DNA of 64,000 nucleotides from Chimonanthus salicifolius (Eukaryota; Streptophyta; Magnoliopsida; Laurales; Calycanthaceae): assembly GCA_013350335.1 (NCBI GenBank), contig CM023541.1, positions 37,130,739 to 37,194,738 on the forward strand, written 5' to 3'. Numbering within the stretch: the stretch's first letter is position 1; each line of letters begins with the position of its first letter. This document shows, piece by piece, positions 24,513-37,434 of this stretch. The notes beneath the pieces were generated by a model. The model searched no databases. It had not been told where the DNA came from and saw only the letters and a program-made list of their open reading frames with translations. The position numbers were made by a program, and so were the translations under genes.

Positions 24513-24922
24513 ATTAAGTTATTCAATCACAATTATTCAAGAATGTTAATATATACAATACAATTACTTGTATAATACATGAAAATAGTCAAAGACATAG
24601 GTCTAATACTTGCTTATTTTATTAGCTAATTGCGTGGTTCAGGGGAAATTTATTAACATCATAAGAAAAGAAAATAATTCTGATAGCAATTAAGGTGATG
24701 TTAATGGAAAGAAAATAAAATCATATCCCAGATCAAGCTTATACTCTTATGATTAATGCAATTCACTATTACGTAATAAAAATTAAAAATCTTAAGCAAA
24801 AGATTCATTAATCACTAATTAATTTAAAATGATAAAGTTTGTTTTTCTTTCAAATGAGTATTTACTTGTTGAAGTCAACTCGTAGAAACTTTTAACAAGT
24901 CAATGCTCCATGGAATGTTTAG

Positions 24923-25172
24923 TAGGGGTGAAATTTGAGCCTGGTTTAATCTGACCGATCTGAGAAATGTATTTGTAAATTTAGGGTCGGGTCAAGTTGG
25001 AAAAAAAACCTACAGAGAATTTAGACAGGACTGAGCTCGGTAATTTAAAATCAACCCAACCCGAATTGATCCGATCTGACCTGAATTTCAAAAAAATATA
25101 AAAAACTTTTTCTTCATTTTTCCCTAATTTTGGCTAAAAACGGATTGGGCCAGCAACTCGGGCCCACCCCTA
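24923..25172. mobile_element. GGGTCGGGT-type MITE, copy 1
   Basis: It is bounded by inverted TAGGGGTG and CACCCCTA, with CGGGTC/GACCCG-type words throughout. Members at 38278, 41814 and 62702 share the ends and word composition. No clear target-site duplication is seen at this copy. Confidence 0.6.
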
Positions 25173-25639
25173 TGAACCTCAACAAGACTCGAAAGTTTGA
25201 AGCCGAATAAGACCCAACTAGAAACGGGCTCCACCTGACCCATGGCCAGGTCTATCTCTCATTAGAACCTTGTCCATTTATCATTTCTTTATCATCCAAC
25301 ACTATGTCCTATAGAGCATAGTAGGTTTGATAACTGTTTTATATTAAAAAAAACATCCTTTTAAGCGATGCATGAGTCTCCTATCACACAAAAGTTCACA
25401 TTTTACTCACTCTATTGCCATCTTGTTTGTTATATCCAAGTCCAATCCTCCAATGTATTCTACTTTTGATCCTATGCATTTAAACTTAAAAATTATGCTA
25501 CTAAGTCATTTCCAATTTTAGTTAGTGTGCCTTCCCTATCTACTATTTTCTTAAAATTATACTTTCTGTATTTTGTTTTAGTTCTACTAATTCCTAAAAC
25601 GTTTGTGAGACTTTGACTCTTGTTTTGGTCTAATCACAG

Positions 25640-28600
25640 TGTTTTAGACCATTAACCCGGCTTTATGACCGGTTAATCTTGTAGAGCTCTACATGAGCTT
25701 TTCGAAAAGCTCAAGTTTGACCCGATCTGAGCTTGTTAGCTCAGTAATATGATTCGTTGAAGTTCTGAGGGCAAAATGGTCATTTCACAAATGTATTTTG
25801 TTTTACATGAAAATATCATGAATAATACCTTGAAAACTATCCGAGTGTACAAAACCACTCTTCTGAAATGATCAGACGCTATGTTTTTTAATATTGCACT
25901 CAGTGGATTTATCGGATTTCTCAGAAGATTTTCCAGACTACATGTTTTAAGTGAGTATTATCAACAACTTTTACAAAACCTCAATGTTTCAGATACCCGA
26001 TGAACCAAAAATTTGCAAAAATTAATCATACTTAATCTGTATTATATCTAACTATGTGGGTTTTTAGAATTTTGATTTGACATTTTAGATGCCCGATTCT
26101 GGATGTCAAACTCTTGAAAATATGGATTGTCGATTTACTAAAATATTCGTTCTTACAAAAATGACTGGCTTTTCTCATCGAAACAAAAATCTAACTTCAC
26201 CACCCTAAGTAAAACCTGTGTTTACAACGCGTCTATGGAGTCAAATTTTTGCGAACGAGTTTCTAAAATACCCAAATTTACGTTACTTAACTACGAAGGT
26301 ATAAAATGGATTTCTCGAATTTTTAGAAAATAAAAAGGAGAATAAAAGATTGCTTTTGGCTCCTGTCATCCACCGTACACCTTCCATCTTGGATTGAACG
26401 ACTGGGGAGCTCCAGATACCTTCATCTGAAAGCTATAAATATAGCTCTGGTGATGGTTTAAAATTTAGGATCTATCGACTCTGACACTGCTCTCAGTTCT
26501 TCTGTTCTTCATTTTTTTTTTTCTGTGTTTCTGCTTGTCAATAACAACAGGCTTCAGTATTGATTTTTGTGTTGATTTCTAAAAGCTCTAGGTGTGTGTT
26601 CTTCCCTAGTTGTTATTTTTCATTTATAAATCATGTATAGATGAAGTTATGGTTAAATTTTGGTGGAAAATACTTGGTAGATTTTCAGAGAAAAATCCAG
26701 CAAGAAAATTCAGAAAAAATGGAAAACTGCTCCAACGGGTTGAAGCCACTTGACCTGTCGAGTGTTTGCGGCAGCTGAACATGACACTGTTAGACCATTA
26801 TACCATGGCCGACCAGTCGAAGCTTTTGGTGAATTTTTGGGGTATTTTCTTGATATTTGAGGGGTAAAATGGTAAGTTTTGGAAAATTGATTTCCTTGAT
26901 CAAAATTAATGTATTTGACAGTATATGTGTTTATTTTAAAGTCGTGTGTGTTTAAATACAATATTTCCTTTAAGCTGTTTAGCAAAAATTCTACCTCTTT
27001 CAAGAAACTTGCGTCATTCTGTGTTCCCGTAGGTGCCGCGTGCAAAATAGGTCTAATCTTGGAACTTTGTTCTGAGGGGTAAGCTCTAGAGTTGCGAACA
27101 CCAGTTCGGAATGTCTCAAAGGCCTGTGCACCTGGTACTTGTAGAACCTCTCTTTGTGCAGACCTCCTAGTCTATTTGCCCTCTGAGTGACAAGCAACTT
27201 CTAGTGACTAATGTTCTGCTCTGAACTATGCTAGTGCTTCGCCAGGAGAGAATACAAGACGGGCATCGAGTACTTTATGTAATTTTGGTTCTTTCTGTGT
27301 TTTGATTGCCGAATTTCTTAAAACACTTGCTCTAGGTATTCTTTTTATTTCTTACTTTTTGGTCAGTTTTGCTTTAACTTGAAAGCTCTTATTCATTTAG
27401 TGTGTATTATCGCACGCATTGCTACAGGGATTTTACTCTTTAAAAGTGTACTTGTACGTCTTGACTTTCTCGTTTGATAAAGGCTAAAAATGAGAAAATA
27501 TAAGAGATAGCTTTGTATTCGTAATATAAATATCGTGATGTTATTTATACCGGTTTTAACATTTTGTAGTTTTGTCAAAACACTTGCCAATTTAACGGTG
27601 AGAAGATTCAGCGACACTATTTTACTTTAAAGTGCATAGCATTATTGCATTTAAAATTTGAAGTTCTATACCGTTGGTCCTACTGCAGTAAATGGGGCCC
27701 GTGTGTAATATATATTAACGGAAAGATGTGAACGGGAGCAAAACGCAATACCGACACTATTCACACGTAAATGGATGAATTATGTTTCTGTATGAGAAAC
27801 ATGAACAAAAAAAAAAAATGTGCGGGATGTTGAAGCCTAGCCATCTTGAATCGGAGTATGGGACTCACTTATATGCCTAGATGCTAACTGGTTAATAAGT
27901 TGGCGATCGTATGATCAATTTCCAACTCGTGGCTCCTGTGGGAACACATGTTATTTGTGTATGTTGTGTGGTATTGTGTGTTGCAGGGTTGATGTCTTCA
28001 CCCGGAAAATGGTAATTAAAGGATAGACGTACCCGATCTTTAGTGGTGGTAAAAAATGCCTTTGTTGCCTTCTCTTTACTCTTACGCATTTTTAATTAGA
28101 GTCGTTACACATTGCAATTTATTTACCCAGTTTGTGGGGATTTGAATATAGTGCAGTAAGTTATTTTCAACGTAGTATAGTTTGATGCAAACTGTTGATT
28201 TATTGTTTATGATTCCATGTGGCTGGATTTAGGAATCCATGCTAGCTGAGTGAGAGATTATCATGATCATCTGAGATGTGTTAATGGGTTGAACAGGGAT
28301 TCAATCCATGAATTGATGTGCATTGGTTGATGTGTTGTGCATATCAAATTACCCTCGCACACTATGTGAAGCACTGGGTTGTGAATAACTCAGGTGTATA
28401 GCGTATATAGATACTGAGGTGAAGCATTGAGCCTAACAGGCCGAAGGTGTATAACGTATGCACGGTTTGAGTGTAAACCGCAGATGTTAATAGACAGGGG
28501 TATTGTTTTGAGAAAGAAGAGCATGCATTGAATAACTATGTTAGACGTTGATCTAATAGTAAATGTTGCATGATTTAGAGTGTATAAATTATTGAGTGAT

Positions 28601-29290
28601 AACATATTTATTTGATAATATGTTTTATTATCTGTTGTACTCTCTTCACTGGGCTAGTTAGCTCACATCTCTTACGTTGTAGGGAACCTAGATGAGGAAG
28701 GGATGGATGATCCTCAGTTGCAGTAAAGATGGAGACCCCTCTATTGTTTCCCCGCTGTTAGGAATAATTATGTTTTATTTATGAATTGTTTGTATGAACT
28801 CAGTGATGTAATAAACCCTTTACGTATTACCCTTTACGTGCCCAGTTGAGGCACAATTAGACATGTAATAAAATTATTGTTTCTGTTGAGCGATTTTGAT
28901 GTAGATGTGTTTTAGTTCCTTAGTGAGAGATATTGTATATATTTGAGTCCAAATGAAGGAGCATGTGTGACATTTTCTTTTGGGCTTAAAATAAGTAAAA
29001 AATGAAGTTGAATACTACATTTTGACTAGTAGTGTATCCTTCTTGCCGCGGTGTCTATGTGGGTTCTGTCTAAGGATCTGGGGCTTAAGCAGGACCATTA
29101 TGACCTCTCCAGTTGCTTGTGAACTTAACCGATCGTGTCATGGTTGGATCTGAGCCTATCAAATGTTGTGTATGAGCTTCTGAGTAAATAAATGGTGAAA
29201 GCCCATGGTATGTGAGACTTCCGCTGAATAGTGAATGCTTAGTGTTACAAAAAAAAAAAAATCTAGTCGTGTCTCGAGCCCTAGCAGGAC
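25640..29290 (+). mobile_element. 3.6-kb LTR-like block related to the 19591 insert
   Basis: Its start resembles the 19591 element (GACCGGTTAAT, AGCTCAGTAAT and a 'gggcaaaatggtcattt'-type phrase). It shares the CACTGGGCTAGTTAGCTCAC segment at about 28650 and ends with an A tract at 29248-29260 followed by a GTGTGATGA-like end. A TATA-like CTATAAATATAG lies near 26431, followed by a CT-rich leader. There are no gag or pol domains and no clean target-site duplication, so both boundaries are approximate. Confidence 0.55.
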
Positions 29291-29507
29291 GGAGTGTGAT
29301 GACCGCTTATCCAAAAGTTTTCCTCTAATAATCTAACTTGCTTTTAAGTTGTTCTTATATCTCACTAACTAATATTATATTATCCAGAAAAGGCAAACAT
29401 CATAACACTTTATCTTGAATTCTCAATGTTAGATTGTCCATAATTAACGCAAAATATATGAGCTTAAAGAAGATTCTTGGTGAATCCACAATTAACAGCT
29501 TACATAT

Positions 29508-31433
29508 TGTTGAGCACTGAAAATTACCATTTTACCTTTTAATTTTGGATTAGTTAGCCTTTGATTTGTGAATATTAGTTGCGTTTAATGGAGTTTTCAA
29601 ATTTTGCAGTGTAGTTATAAGAATACAAGAAAAAAGAATTAAAATGCAGAAAAGTGGGCCATAGTCCTATTTTTGGAAAGTTTATAATTTTACCACCTAA
29701 TTTGATTTGGAATTATTGTAAATTATTATAATTCAGATCCAGATATGAGAGTTTGAATTATAATAATATTTTTTAGACTGTGTTAAATCATAAAGGTGGT
29801 AGAAATTTACAAACACACAAATGGACCCACTGTTCGAGTCTGAAGCCTATATGCCAAAGTCCACTAGTATTCCGGGCCAGATAAAAGTCCAAGTATGGGA
29901 TCCAAGTCCAAAAGACCAAGTGGGACCAGTAAATTTCGTTTGAAGGATTGTGGAAGCAAGAATTAGAGGAAAAAAATGAGATTTGGATTGATTAGAGTGA
30001 ATTTTAAAAGGAGGAATATTTTGACACAGTTTCATTATTTTGGCCACAACTTTTCACTCCAATATTCGATTGCATTCATTCTTATTGCATTGGAAAGAAG
30101 ACTTCAAGGGCTACAACTTTGTAGTTTATGAAATTTCGTGATTCAGATCTTAACAAGGTCAAAATTGAGCTATAAGCTGTTGCATGTGTAGAAAAACGGG
30201 ATTTGCACCCTACTTTCCAAATTAATTCTAAATCCCTAAAATCATGATGCCTTATCTGCAAAATTCAGCCATCGTTTAAAAAAGACAGTGGATTTGAATA
30301 AAAGACAGGTATAAGGATAAAAGAGTTTGAACCGATAGAGAGATAAAAAAGAAAATGAGAAAAAAATGGGATAAAAGAGAAGGCTTCATCGGTTGAATTT
30401 GAACGGGTCCCTTCTCACATCTATTCTCTCTTCTATAAATTGATGGCTTTGGGTCCATTGAACGGTGAAACGGAGAAAGACATTGAAAGGACTAAAGTTG
30501 GAGGGCTAAGGACAGATTGTCAGTTATTTATTTTATTTTTATGTAATGATGTCGAAAGGATTATATTTCATTATTTTCCAATTTTTAAATGAAATTCATG
30601 GCAGTTTCTTTAGATTTATGGTGTTCCCAATTATTAAATATTTTATAGTGATGGTTTTTAATTTTATTTTAATTCTTTTTATGAACGTTATGAAACAAAT
30701 TAATTTTAGAACTTTTCAAGGAAAAGTGGAACCCCTTTTAGGATCAGTGGGAGTTGACCGTTTTTCCAGTCTAAGGTTCTTTTCAAGAACGGTTTATTTT
30801 AGATTTAGGAAATGTAAGTTTAAATCCCGCTTAAGCGTAAGACTTGAATTGAAAAATCTTGATTTAATAGACGACGTAATTATTCCAATTAGAATTTTAA
30901 TAAATGATGAATTTGAATTATATTTTCTAATTCTAGAAATTTCATAGTTTAGGCCATGATTTTATTTTTAAATAGGATAACATGCCGTCTTCGATACTTG
31001 TCTCGATTCCATTGTAAAGTATGTAAATAATTTATTATTATTGTTTTATTTTATTTATTCATAAAAAATCCTTGAAATGATTTCACTAGGTTAGAAATAT
31101 TTTATTTGTTTCTTAAATTTACATTTTAAATTAGATTGAGGTCATTTAAATTTACTCCATCATTTTAATCAAAATTTATAAATTAATGATAAGTTATGTT
31201 AACTACTAAAGTTAGATATTAATTAATTATTGGTTATTTAAATCTAGAATTTTGCTAAATTAAGATTATAACTCCACGTTTTAGAAAATTATTTTCTTAG
31301 GTCACATTATTTTAATTATACCATTTTCATTTCATACATATATTTTGTTGATTTCCTTTGGGTATGACCTCGCACTCATTCATTACACTATTAACTGGTT
31401 CTAGCGTTTGCAAGTTAAATTAAAATCACAACA
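29508..31433 (+). mobile_element. solo LTR, 1.9 kb
   Basis: It begins TGTTGAGCACTG and ends ATCACAACA, with a perfect 5-bp duplication, CATAT, at 29503-29507 and 31434-31438. Related LTRs are at 60403-62135 (+) and 51283-53790 (- strand). A TATA-like CTATAAATTG near 30434 lies mid-element. The 133-codon open frame at 30546 is inside it and has no recognisable domain. The family (copia or gypsy) is not known. Confidence 0.83.
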
Positions 31434-31438
31434 CATAT

Positions 31439-32600
31439 ATAATGGGCTAACTATTTCCTCTTCCAAGAACTTGTATTGGTGAAATTGAGAAAGCAATGAG
31501 AAGATTTCTTGGGGATTTGAGAAAAAGAAAATTCACTCTCTTGCTGGGCATAAAATCTGCTCTCCTAACTCTAAGGTGGGCTTGGGTCTTAGATCAATTC
31601 TTGCAATTAACGAGGCATGTCTCATGAAGCAGATATCGGCGATTGCTAATGGGAGAAACGATATTTGAATTGATTGGGTGCATGCCAAGACAAAAGCCTT
31701 TATGAAATCAAGCCAAAGATTGGGCCTGGAGATCAATTCTTAAAGGGAAAGATAAGGCCCAAAGCTGGATCATGCACTCTATTGCTAATGGATCAAACCC
31801 TCTGTTCTGGTTGGATCCCTGGCTAAAACCTGGGTTTATCATCAAGGAGGTTATTGGAAACAGACCCTTGCATGCTTCAGGGATCAACAACCAAGATAAA
31901 GTGAGCTACTTCATTTCAAATGGCAAATGGAATCTTCCCCCTCCAACCTCTAATGCTCTAATGGAATTCTGGGATTCCTGGATGGACAGAAATAGTCTAA
32001 TCTTCAAGAATTCACATAGTTCAGAATCTAAGCTCTGCCATGACATTCTTATTGGATTTATTGCTCAAAGCCCATTTGGGCCTAAGTTGTCGGTTGGGCC
32101 CAGTGGGCAGTCTGCTGTAAGCATTATATATTGTATCTTTCTGTAGTTGTTTCTTTGGGACAGTGTAACCAGAGAGAAGAAAGAGAGACTGAGAGGAAGG
32201 GCGGGTAGGATTGGTGAAATCCTTATAACCTGACCGGTAACTTCTTCTTAGTGAAATCTTTGCACACCCTGTGGACGTAGGTAATATTGCCGAACCACGT
32301 AAAATCCGTGTGGTCTTCTTGTGTGATTGAGCGTCTTGATTTGTGATTGATTTTGTGTGGGAAATTAACACAACAATTCTTCTCGACATTAGGGACAGGA
32401 TAAATTTCTTGCTCTCAAATGATGAGTTAATTACAGATGAACAATGCTGAAATCATTGGGATGCTCTCCTCCTCATCAGCAATGTGGAAATACAAAATTC
32501 ATGTCTGGTAGAAAATAGTTTCTACATGGGCTAAACCAAAGAGATGTTTCCAAGAAATAGACTTTCAGAAACTTTCCTTATGGGCTTTTGAAACCTTATC
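31439..32600 (+). pseudogene. L1-type LINE ORF2 remnant, unit 1 (C-terminal region)
   Basis: Decayed 3' part of a non-LTR reverse transcriptase gene. The + frames hold the post-RT region (RTCIGEIEKAMRRF) and the plant-LINE phrase GSNPLFWLDPWL, followed by KVSYFISNGKW. A stretch of about 450 bp, still present in unit 2 and carrying the zf-RVT motif, is missing here: the text runs directly from TGGAATTCTGG to GATTCCTGGATGG. A solo LTR sits at 32050-32375. Frameshifts and stops make it non-functional. It is the left part of the duplicated KCS unit; its 3' limit is uncertain. Confidence 0.75.
32050..32375. mobile_element. small solo LTR in LINE remnant, unit 1
   Basis: A 326-bp insert beginning TATTGGATTT and ending TTAACACAACA, flanked by a perfect 5-bp duplication, ATTCT, at 32045-32049 and 32376-32380. 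Unit 2 has the uninterrupted site (near 47275), which confirms the insertion. It shares the GTGGACGTAGG...GCCGAACCACGT phrase with the solo LTR at 40052. Confidence 0.85.
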
Positions 32601-34172
32601 ATTCTCAGAAGAAAGGTGGATATATTTTTTTAATCAAAGTGTCGAGGCAGCTCACTCTACTAATCTTCAAAACATATATAAACCTTTTAATCGTCACACT
32701 CACGATAAATTTAATGGGTAGTCTCCTTTTGGAATTGAGCATTAATAAAAAAGCAAAACCTCCTCTTAAACCTCGCACACTGAATAAATTCAATGGGTAG
32801 CACCTTTTAGACTTGAGCGTGAATCAAACACAAAACCTTCATATTTTTAAGCAGGTCCCAACTCATCTGAGTTAATTTGATATATATCATTGTAGCTTTC
32901 CTCATTAACCAATGTCTTGAGATTGCCTGATCTATGGCCCTGTAGTTTTTTTTTTGTCTCGTCCGGACTGTGGCGTTTTTCATATTTATTCTAATTTTTG
33001 ATGGATTGTAAAACTGTTGCTTTCTTGTTTTTCTATGTGTTTCCTTTTCTTGAATTATACTTGTGTAATCACTGAATCCTTTATTAAAAATTGAATAATT
33101 AGATTAAATTAAAGTTTGTCATGTCTGATATCAACATTCTCATCCATGTACAAGTAAGTAGAAAGAAAACATCATTTCTCAATTTAATGACATGTATCTA
33201 ATCTATCAAAGTTGTACTTTTCATAAAAATCCATAAATGCTTCTAACAGCTTTTCTAGAAAGTTTGTACTTAAACGTCTAATGATGCTTCTAAGGTATAT
33301 TAAAAATCACGTGATAATTTTATGGATCAAAATTCATATTTATGTGACCTACTTAAATGTCTAATGATGCTGCTAAGGTATATTAAAAATCACGTGATAA
33401 TTTTATGGGTCAAAATTCTTATTTATGTAACCATCTCAACTTCAACCTTTTCATGCCAGCATACTTAATTTTCACATCTCTAAGCTTGTAGCTTTTGGTT
33501 CAATTCTTTCTGAGTTAAAATTATATATCAGGTTTGTAGTTAATTCAGAGAGATTAGGTCATATTCTCACCTTTGTATATAAGTGATTTTGGAATTAAAC
33601 ACCCTTTAATATAAAAAGGTCACTACCGATATAGAGGTTATGTCGGGCTAAATCTTACGTCTAATGTGAGAGATGATATCTATGATATAAAAAAAAAATA
33701 TTAATGAAAGTTTCTCAAATTTTTATTTATCTTAAATTTTAAAAGAAAAATTACTAAAGTAATTTCTTAAAATCCAATTGTTGAAAGCGCCATTTAAATC
33801 CAACACCAAGCAAGTCTATTTTTAATATAAACCAAGCCAACAGAAGGAACTTTGTATTACATATAGAGAGAGAAACAAGGCTATTTTTAAAATAAACCAA
33901 GACAAGAGAAGAAAATTGTTATTAGAGAGAGAGGTCTTCTCAACAGAAAGATGGAGCCCTTAAATACTACAACAACATAAAAGCCGTACCAAGTTTCTTC
34001 TCTGTCCATGCCTCATCACCTCCTCCATTTACTATTTCTCTTAATTGCAGAGAACTCCATGCAAGAAGGAAAGTAAAGAACTATATGAACTATGGTGATT
34101 GTATGTATGGAGTGATGGATTGGAACATGATTATGAAGTGGATTGAGAAGAGAAGATAACTTGAGTAAGAAG
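32601..34172. other. 3' flank of KCS-A, shared with KCS-B
   Basis: No gene is present. The stretch aligns by eye with about 55460-57414 over nearly its whole length, for example the shared AAAAATCACGTGATAATTTT at 33301. It holds two near-identical copies of a 60-bp phrase containing CTAATGATGCT (about 33280 and 33360). The part nearest the stop codon is the KCS 3' UTR. Confidence 0.7.
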
Positions 34173-35666
34173 CTAGAGCTTGATCACGTCGGGGATGAAC
34201 ACGGGGTACCGGTCTATGCAATCGGACCATGGACTGTCGGAGGCCGGCTGAATAGTCCGGTTGCATTTCCAAACTGCACTGTTGCATTTGAATCCACTCC
34301 CAAATGCAATCTGCCACACTCTGTCTCCCCTCTTCATCCTTCCCTTCGCCTCTATGTAGCTCAGTTCATACCAAAGGGACGAAGATGATGTGTTGCCGAA
34401 GCGGTGGAGGGTCATCCTCGATGCCTCCATGTGCTGCGGCAACAGCTGGAGGTTCTTCTCCAGCTCGTCTATCACCGCCCGGCCACCGGCGTGGATGCAG
34501 AAGTGTTCAAAGGCCTGTTTGAAGTCGGGAATGTAAGGTTTCCACTTGGGGTTGAAGATTTTTCGTCCAATGCGTGTGAAGAGGAAGAGGAGCTGCTCCG
34601 AAGAGGGCAACACCAGTGGCCCAATTGTAGTAATATTGGATTTGAGAGCTTCCCCTGCCACCACCATTAGGTCTTTCTGAAGCGAAATCCCGACATTGCC
34701 CTGTGGATCTTCTTCTTCGAAGACGCAACGGTAGGCCTTATCGTCGGCGCCCTTATGGGTGCGCACGACATGAAGTAACCGATACTTGGCACGCCATCCA
34801 TCTTTCCGGCGATTGGACAAGAGGATTGCAGCACCACCGAGCCTAAACAGGCAATTTTGTAGAAGCATGGACCTTTGATTCCCAGCATACCAATTTGGAG
34901 TGAGTATTTCAGTGCTCACCACCATAGCATATGAATTTGGGTGGAGTTGGAGCAGGTCCCGCGCAAGATCGATCGATATAAGCCCGGCGCTGCATCCCAT
35001 TCCCGACAGATTGAAGCTCCTAATGTTGCTCCTCATCTTGTACTTGTTGATCACCATTGCAGACAGAGATGGAGTGGGAGAGAAGAGACTGCAATTGACA
35101 ACTAATATGTCAATGTCTTTGGGCTTGATCCCGGTCTTCTTGAACAGCGATTCGACAGCAGAGAAGATTACAGTGCGGGCCTCCTGCCGGGCAGCCTCCA
35201 TGTTTGGAGATGGAGGAATGTAGTGTACGGCTGGAGGCAAGCAAGTCTCCTCCCCAAGCCCTGACCTCTCCAAAATTCTCATTTGGAAATCAACACTCTT
35301 AGAATCAAACTTGTTGATCAACCTTGCATGCTCCATGAATGTGGAGAATGGCACTCTACAAGTGTAAGGTGGCTTGTACAGAGCATAATCTACCAAGTAA
35401 ATCGGTCTAGGCTTCGACATGAAGTAGACGGTAGCGATGAATATGATGAGGAAGGATGAACATGTTATGTGGAGTAGATTAAGCTTGACGGATTGCCCAA
35501 GCTTGATAATCTCCTCCGGGCCGAGGCGGGTCACCTCGACGAAGAGGGTTACCATGATTGGGATCAGAAGGAAAGTTATGAAGTGGTTTATCAAGTATTG
35601 GTAGCCAAGCTTCACATACTTGAGCCTGACTGAGCTAGAGAATTCTGGCAACGGAGGTGTAGGCAT
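34173..35666 (-). CDS. KCS6: 3-ketoacyl-CoA synthase, CER6/KCS6-like (KCS-A)
   Basis: The condensing enzyme of the ER fatty acid elongase. It joins malonyl-CoA to long-chain acyl-CoA to build the very-long-chain fatty acids of cuticular wax. It is a single uninterrupted 497-codon frame, the same length as Arabidopsis CER6, and it shares CER6 N- and C-termini (MP.PP.PEFSSSV.LKYVKLGYQYL; CIDRYPVFIP-V-KL). Two membrane segments lie at about residues 24-44 and 63-83. The FAE1/type-III-PKS-like core has catalytic Cys225 (GMGCSAG), His392 (CIHAGG) and Asn425 (HRFGN), plus conserved His304, His388 and His421. No residue of the active site is missing. No intron is present, although Arabidopsis CER6 has one as I recall. 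A CT-rich leader and a TATA box lie upstream on the - strand. The tandem copy is KCS-B. Orthology to CER6 rather than the sister KCS5 is inferred. Confidence 0.95.
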   Translation of the reverse strand: MPTPPLPEFSSSVRLKYVKLGYQYLINHFITFLLIPIMVTLFVEVTRLGPEEIIKLGQSVKLNLLHITCSSFLIIFIATVYFMSKPRPIYLVDYALYKPPYTCRVPFSTFMEHARLINKFDSKSVDFQMRILERSGLGEETCLPPAVHYIPPSPNMEAARQEARTVIFSAVESLFKKTGIKPKDIDILVVNCSLFSPTPSLSAMVINKYKMRSNIRSFNLSGMGCSAGLISIDLARDLLQLHPNSYAMVVSTEILTPNWYAGNQRSMLLQNCLFRLGGAAILLSNRRKDGWRAKYRLLHVVRTHKGADDKAYRCVFEEEDPQGNVGISLQKDLMVVAGEALKSNITTIGPLVLPSSEQLLFLFTRIGRKIFNPKWKPYIPDFKQAFEHFCIHAGGRAVIDELEKNLQLLPQHMEASRMTLHRFGNTSSSSLWYELSYIEAKGRMKRGDRVWQIAFGSGFKCNSAVWKCNRTIQPASDSPWSDCIDRYPVFIPDVIKL

Positions 35667-35870
35667 GTTTAGCTCTTATTATCTAACAACAAAGAAACAG
35701 AGAGTTGAAGAAAAACAGAGAGAAGAAGAAGAGTTTGAGAGGATTTTTCTCTCTTATGCTAATGGGAAGAAGGGTGTCTGCATGTATCAGAAATGGAAGG
35801 AAGAGACTGAGAGAGGAAGAAGAAGAAGCTTAATTTGTAGGAGTGAGATTTGAAGCAGGATATGTAGGGG

Positions 35871-35878
35871 ATTATAAA
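35871..35878 (-). promoter_or_regulatory. TATA box of KCS-A
   Basis: TTTATAAT on the - strand, about 205 bp upstream of the KCS-A start codon, followed by a CT-rich leader (GAGAGAAGAAG-type on +). The same element is duplicated in KCS-B. Confidence 0.65.
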
Positions 35879-36010
35879 GGCAAGCAATGAATGGGGGCAT
35901 ATGGGGTTTGTTAAATGTTAAATTAACAAGTCTTCTCTCTCTTCTACACTTAAGAGTTAGAATATTAATGGCTTTAATGACTTGCACAATTTTGTCTCGT
36001 CCTATCTTTT

Positions 36011-36606
36011 CTTAACAGTTTTTTTTTTTAAGGATAAAATTTCATTAAAAAACAAAATACAAACAATAACATGAGAGAATTACAAAGGGAGCCTAAGAGA
36101 TATAGAACAAAAAAAGAAAAACACCTAAAGAATCCAAAGCAAAATAAAAGCACAAAGACTATCCGCCGGATATGTGAAAAGTTCCCCTTATAGTTCCATC
36201 TACACCATTCTTCGCAAAGAAGTCTGCCATCCCATTAGCTGAGCGGCTAACGAGAGAGAACGAAACCTCCATTGATGCCACCAGTCCTTTTATTTCCAGT
36301 ATCAAAGTAGCAAGCCTCCACAGAGGACGCTTCTCTCCTTTAGCCTATTTAATAGCATTGGTGGAATCGCTCTCAACTACTAATTTAGCCCCCTGAAACA
36401 GACCCTAAGGATAAGGCTCTCCGTATACCAAGAAGTTCTCCCTCATTAAATTCTTTAGACTCTACAGATTCCGAAAAGATAACAATAATGGAACCCAAAT
36501 GGTCCCGACCCCCAAACCCAGCCGGACCCTGTTTACCTTTCGAGGGCCCATCAACATTAAACTTGAGAACACCGCAAGTCGGAGGAGACCACTCAACCCT
36601 CGTTAA
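36011..36606 (-). pseudogene. LINE 3' fragment with RNase H-like domain
   Basis: Read on the - strand, a broken frame holds KFNVDGPSKGK and AGFGG, the start of the RNase H domain found at the 3' end of plant L1 ORF2, and a later ESVESKEFNEGELLGIRRAL-type segment. The A tail is the T run at 36018-36028 on +. The KCS-B unit lacks it at the matching place (near 59294), so it entered unit 1 after the duplication. Confidence 0.72.
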
Positions 36607-37434
36607 GTAATAAAATTATCTAAAATCTATTTTTTCTTACTATTTGAGATGTAAAATTACTAATTAAATTTTTGTATTCATGTTTTGCTAAAATATAATT
36701 GCAAATATGATTAATTCATTTAGTCTTTAAATTAATGAAAAATTAAATTGAACTAAATTGAAAGGTTAAAGAACAATAGAACATGACACTGTGAAAATAA
36801 GAGAATTGATGAATGGTTATAATGTCCTCTATTATTCTATCAACTCATCAAAGATGTCTAAATTAAAAGTCACAACATGATTTGCAAAGAGGAAATATAT
36901 TATTAAATAAATTTTTATAGGTACAAACTTAAATCAAAAGAAGCACAGAATAATCCAAAATTCCAGCCCTACAAATTCACAAATCAACACCCACAAAAAT
37001 GCAAACAATGCCAGAAATGGCTAAGAGAATCCCTTGACATACATTCCCCTCGTCTAAAGTACTTTAATCAATTACTTATTTTATTAACAGAAGAGGCCCC
37101 TCTTGACTCTTGTGTACTTGAAATTACTGAATTTTTCTAACTTTGTAGCCCTTATATCTCTTTGCCAACATATGTAATTTTCGAAATATTTGATCCACTT
37201 ATTAGATGAAAGACCTTTTAGGTCTATGATCAAAATTGGAGATCAGTATTTTCTAAAATTATGTCCTAACTCTCGATGAATACCTCTACTAAAACTAGTT
37301 TCATCTCAATTGTAGAGTATTTATTGTCAAATATCTTATCATAATTCCAAAAAAAAAAAAAAAAACTCTTGACAAATCCCTCAAAAATTGAATACTTTGC
37401 ATTTCCTCCCATTGCAAATGGTTTTACTATTTTT
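36607..37434. other. intergenic DNA, nothing recognised
   Basis: AT-rich, with no coding sequence and an A tract at 37346-37365. Confidence 0.5.

Noticed and set aside
30546..30947. 133-codon open frame
   Set aside because: It lies inside the 29508-31433 solo LTR, is AT-driven (I, F, N, L-rich) and has no domain.
34173..35666. KCS-A as a processed retrocopy because it has no intron
   Set aside because: KCS-A and KCS-B share long flanks on both sides, including promoter and 3' DNA, so they arose by DNA-level duplication. Many KCS genes lack introns. A retro origin of their common ancestor cannot be excluded.
36011..36606. Cellular RNase H-like gene
   Set aside because: The fragment is broken, lies next to an A tail, and matches the 3' end of a LINE ORF2.
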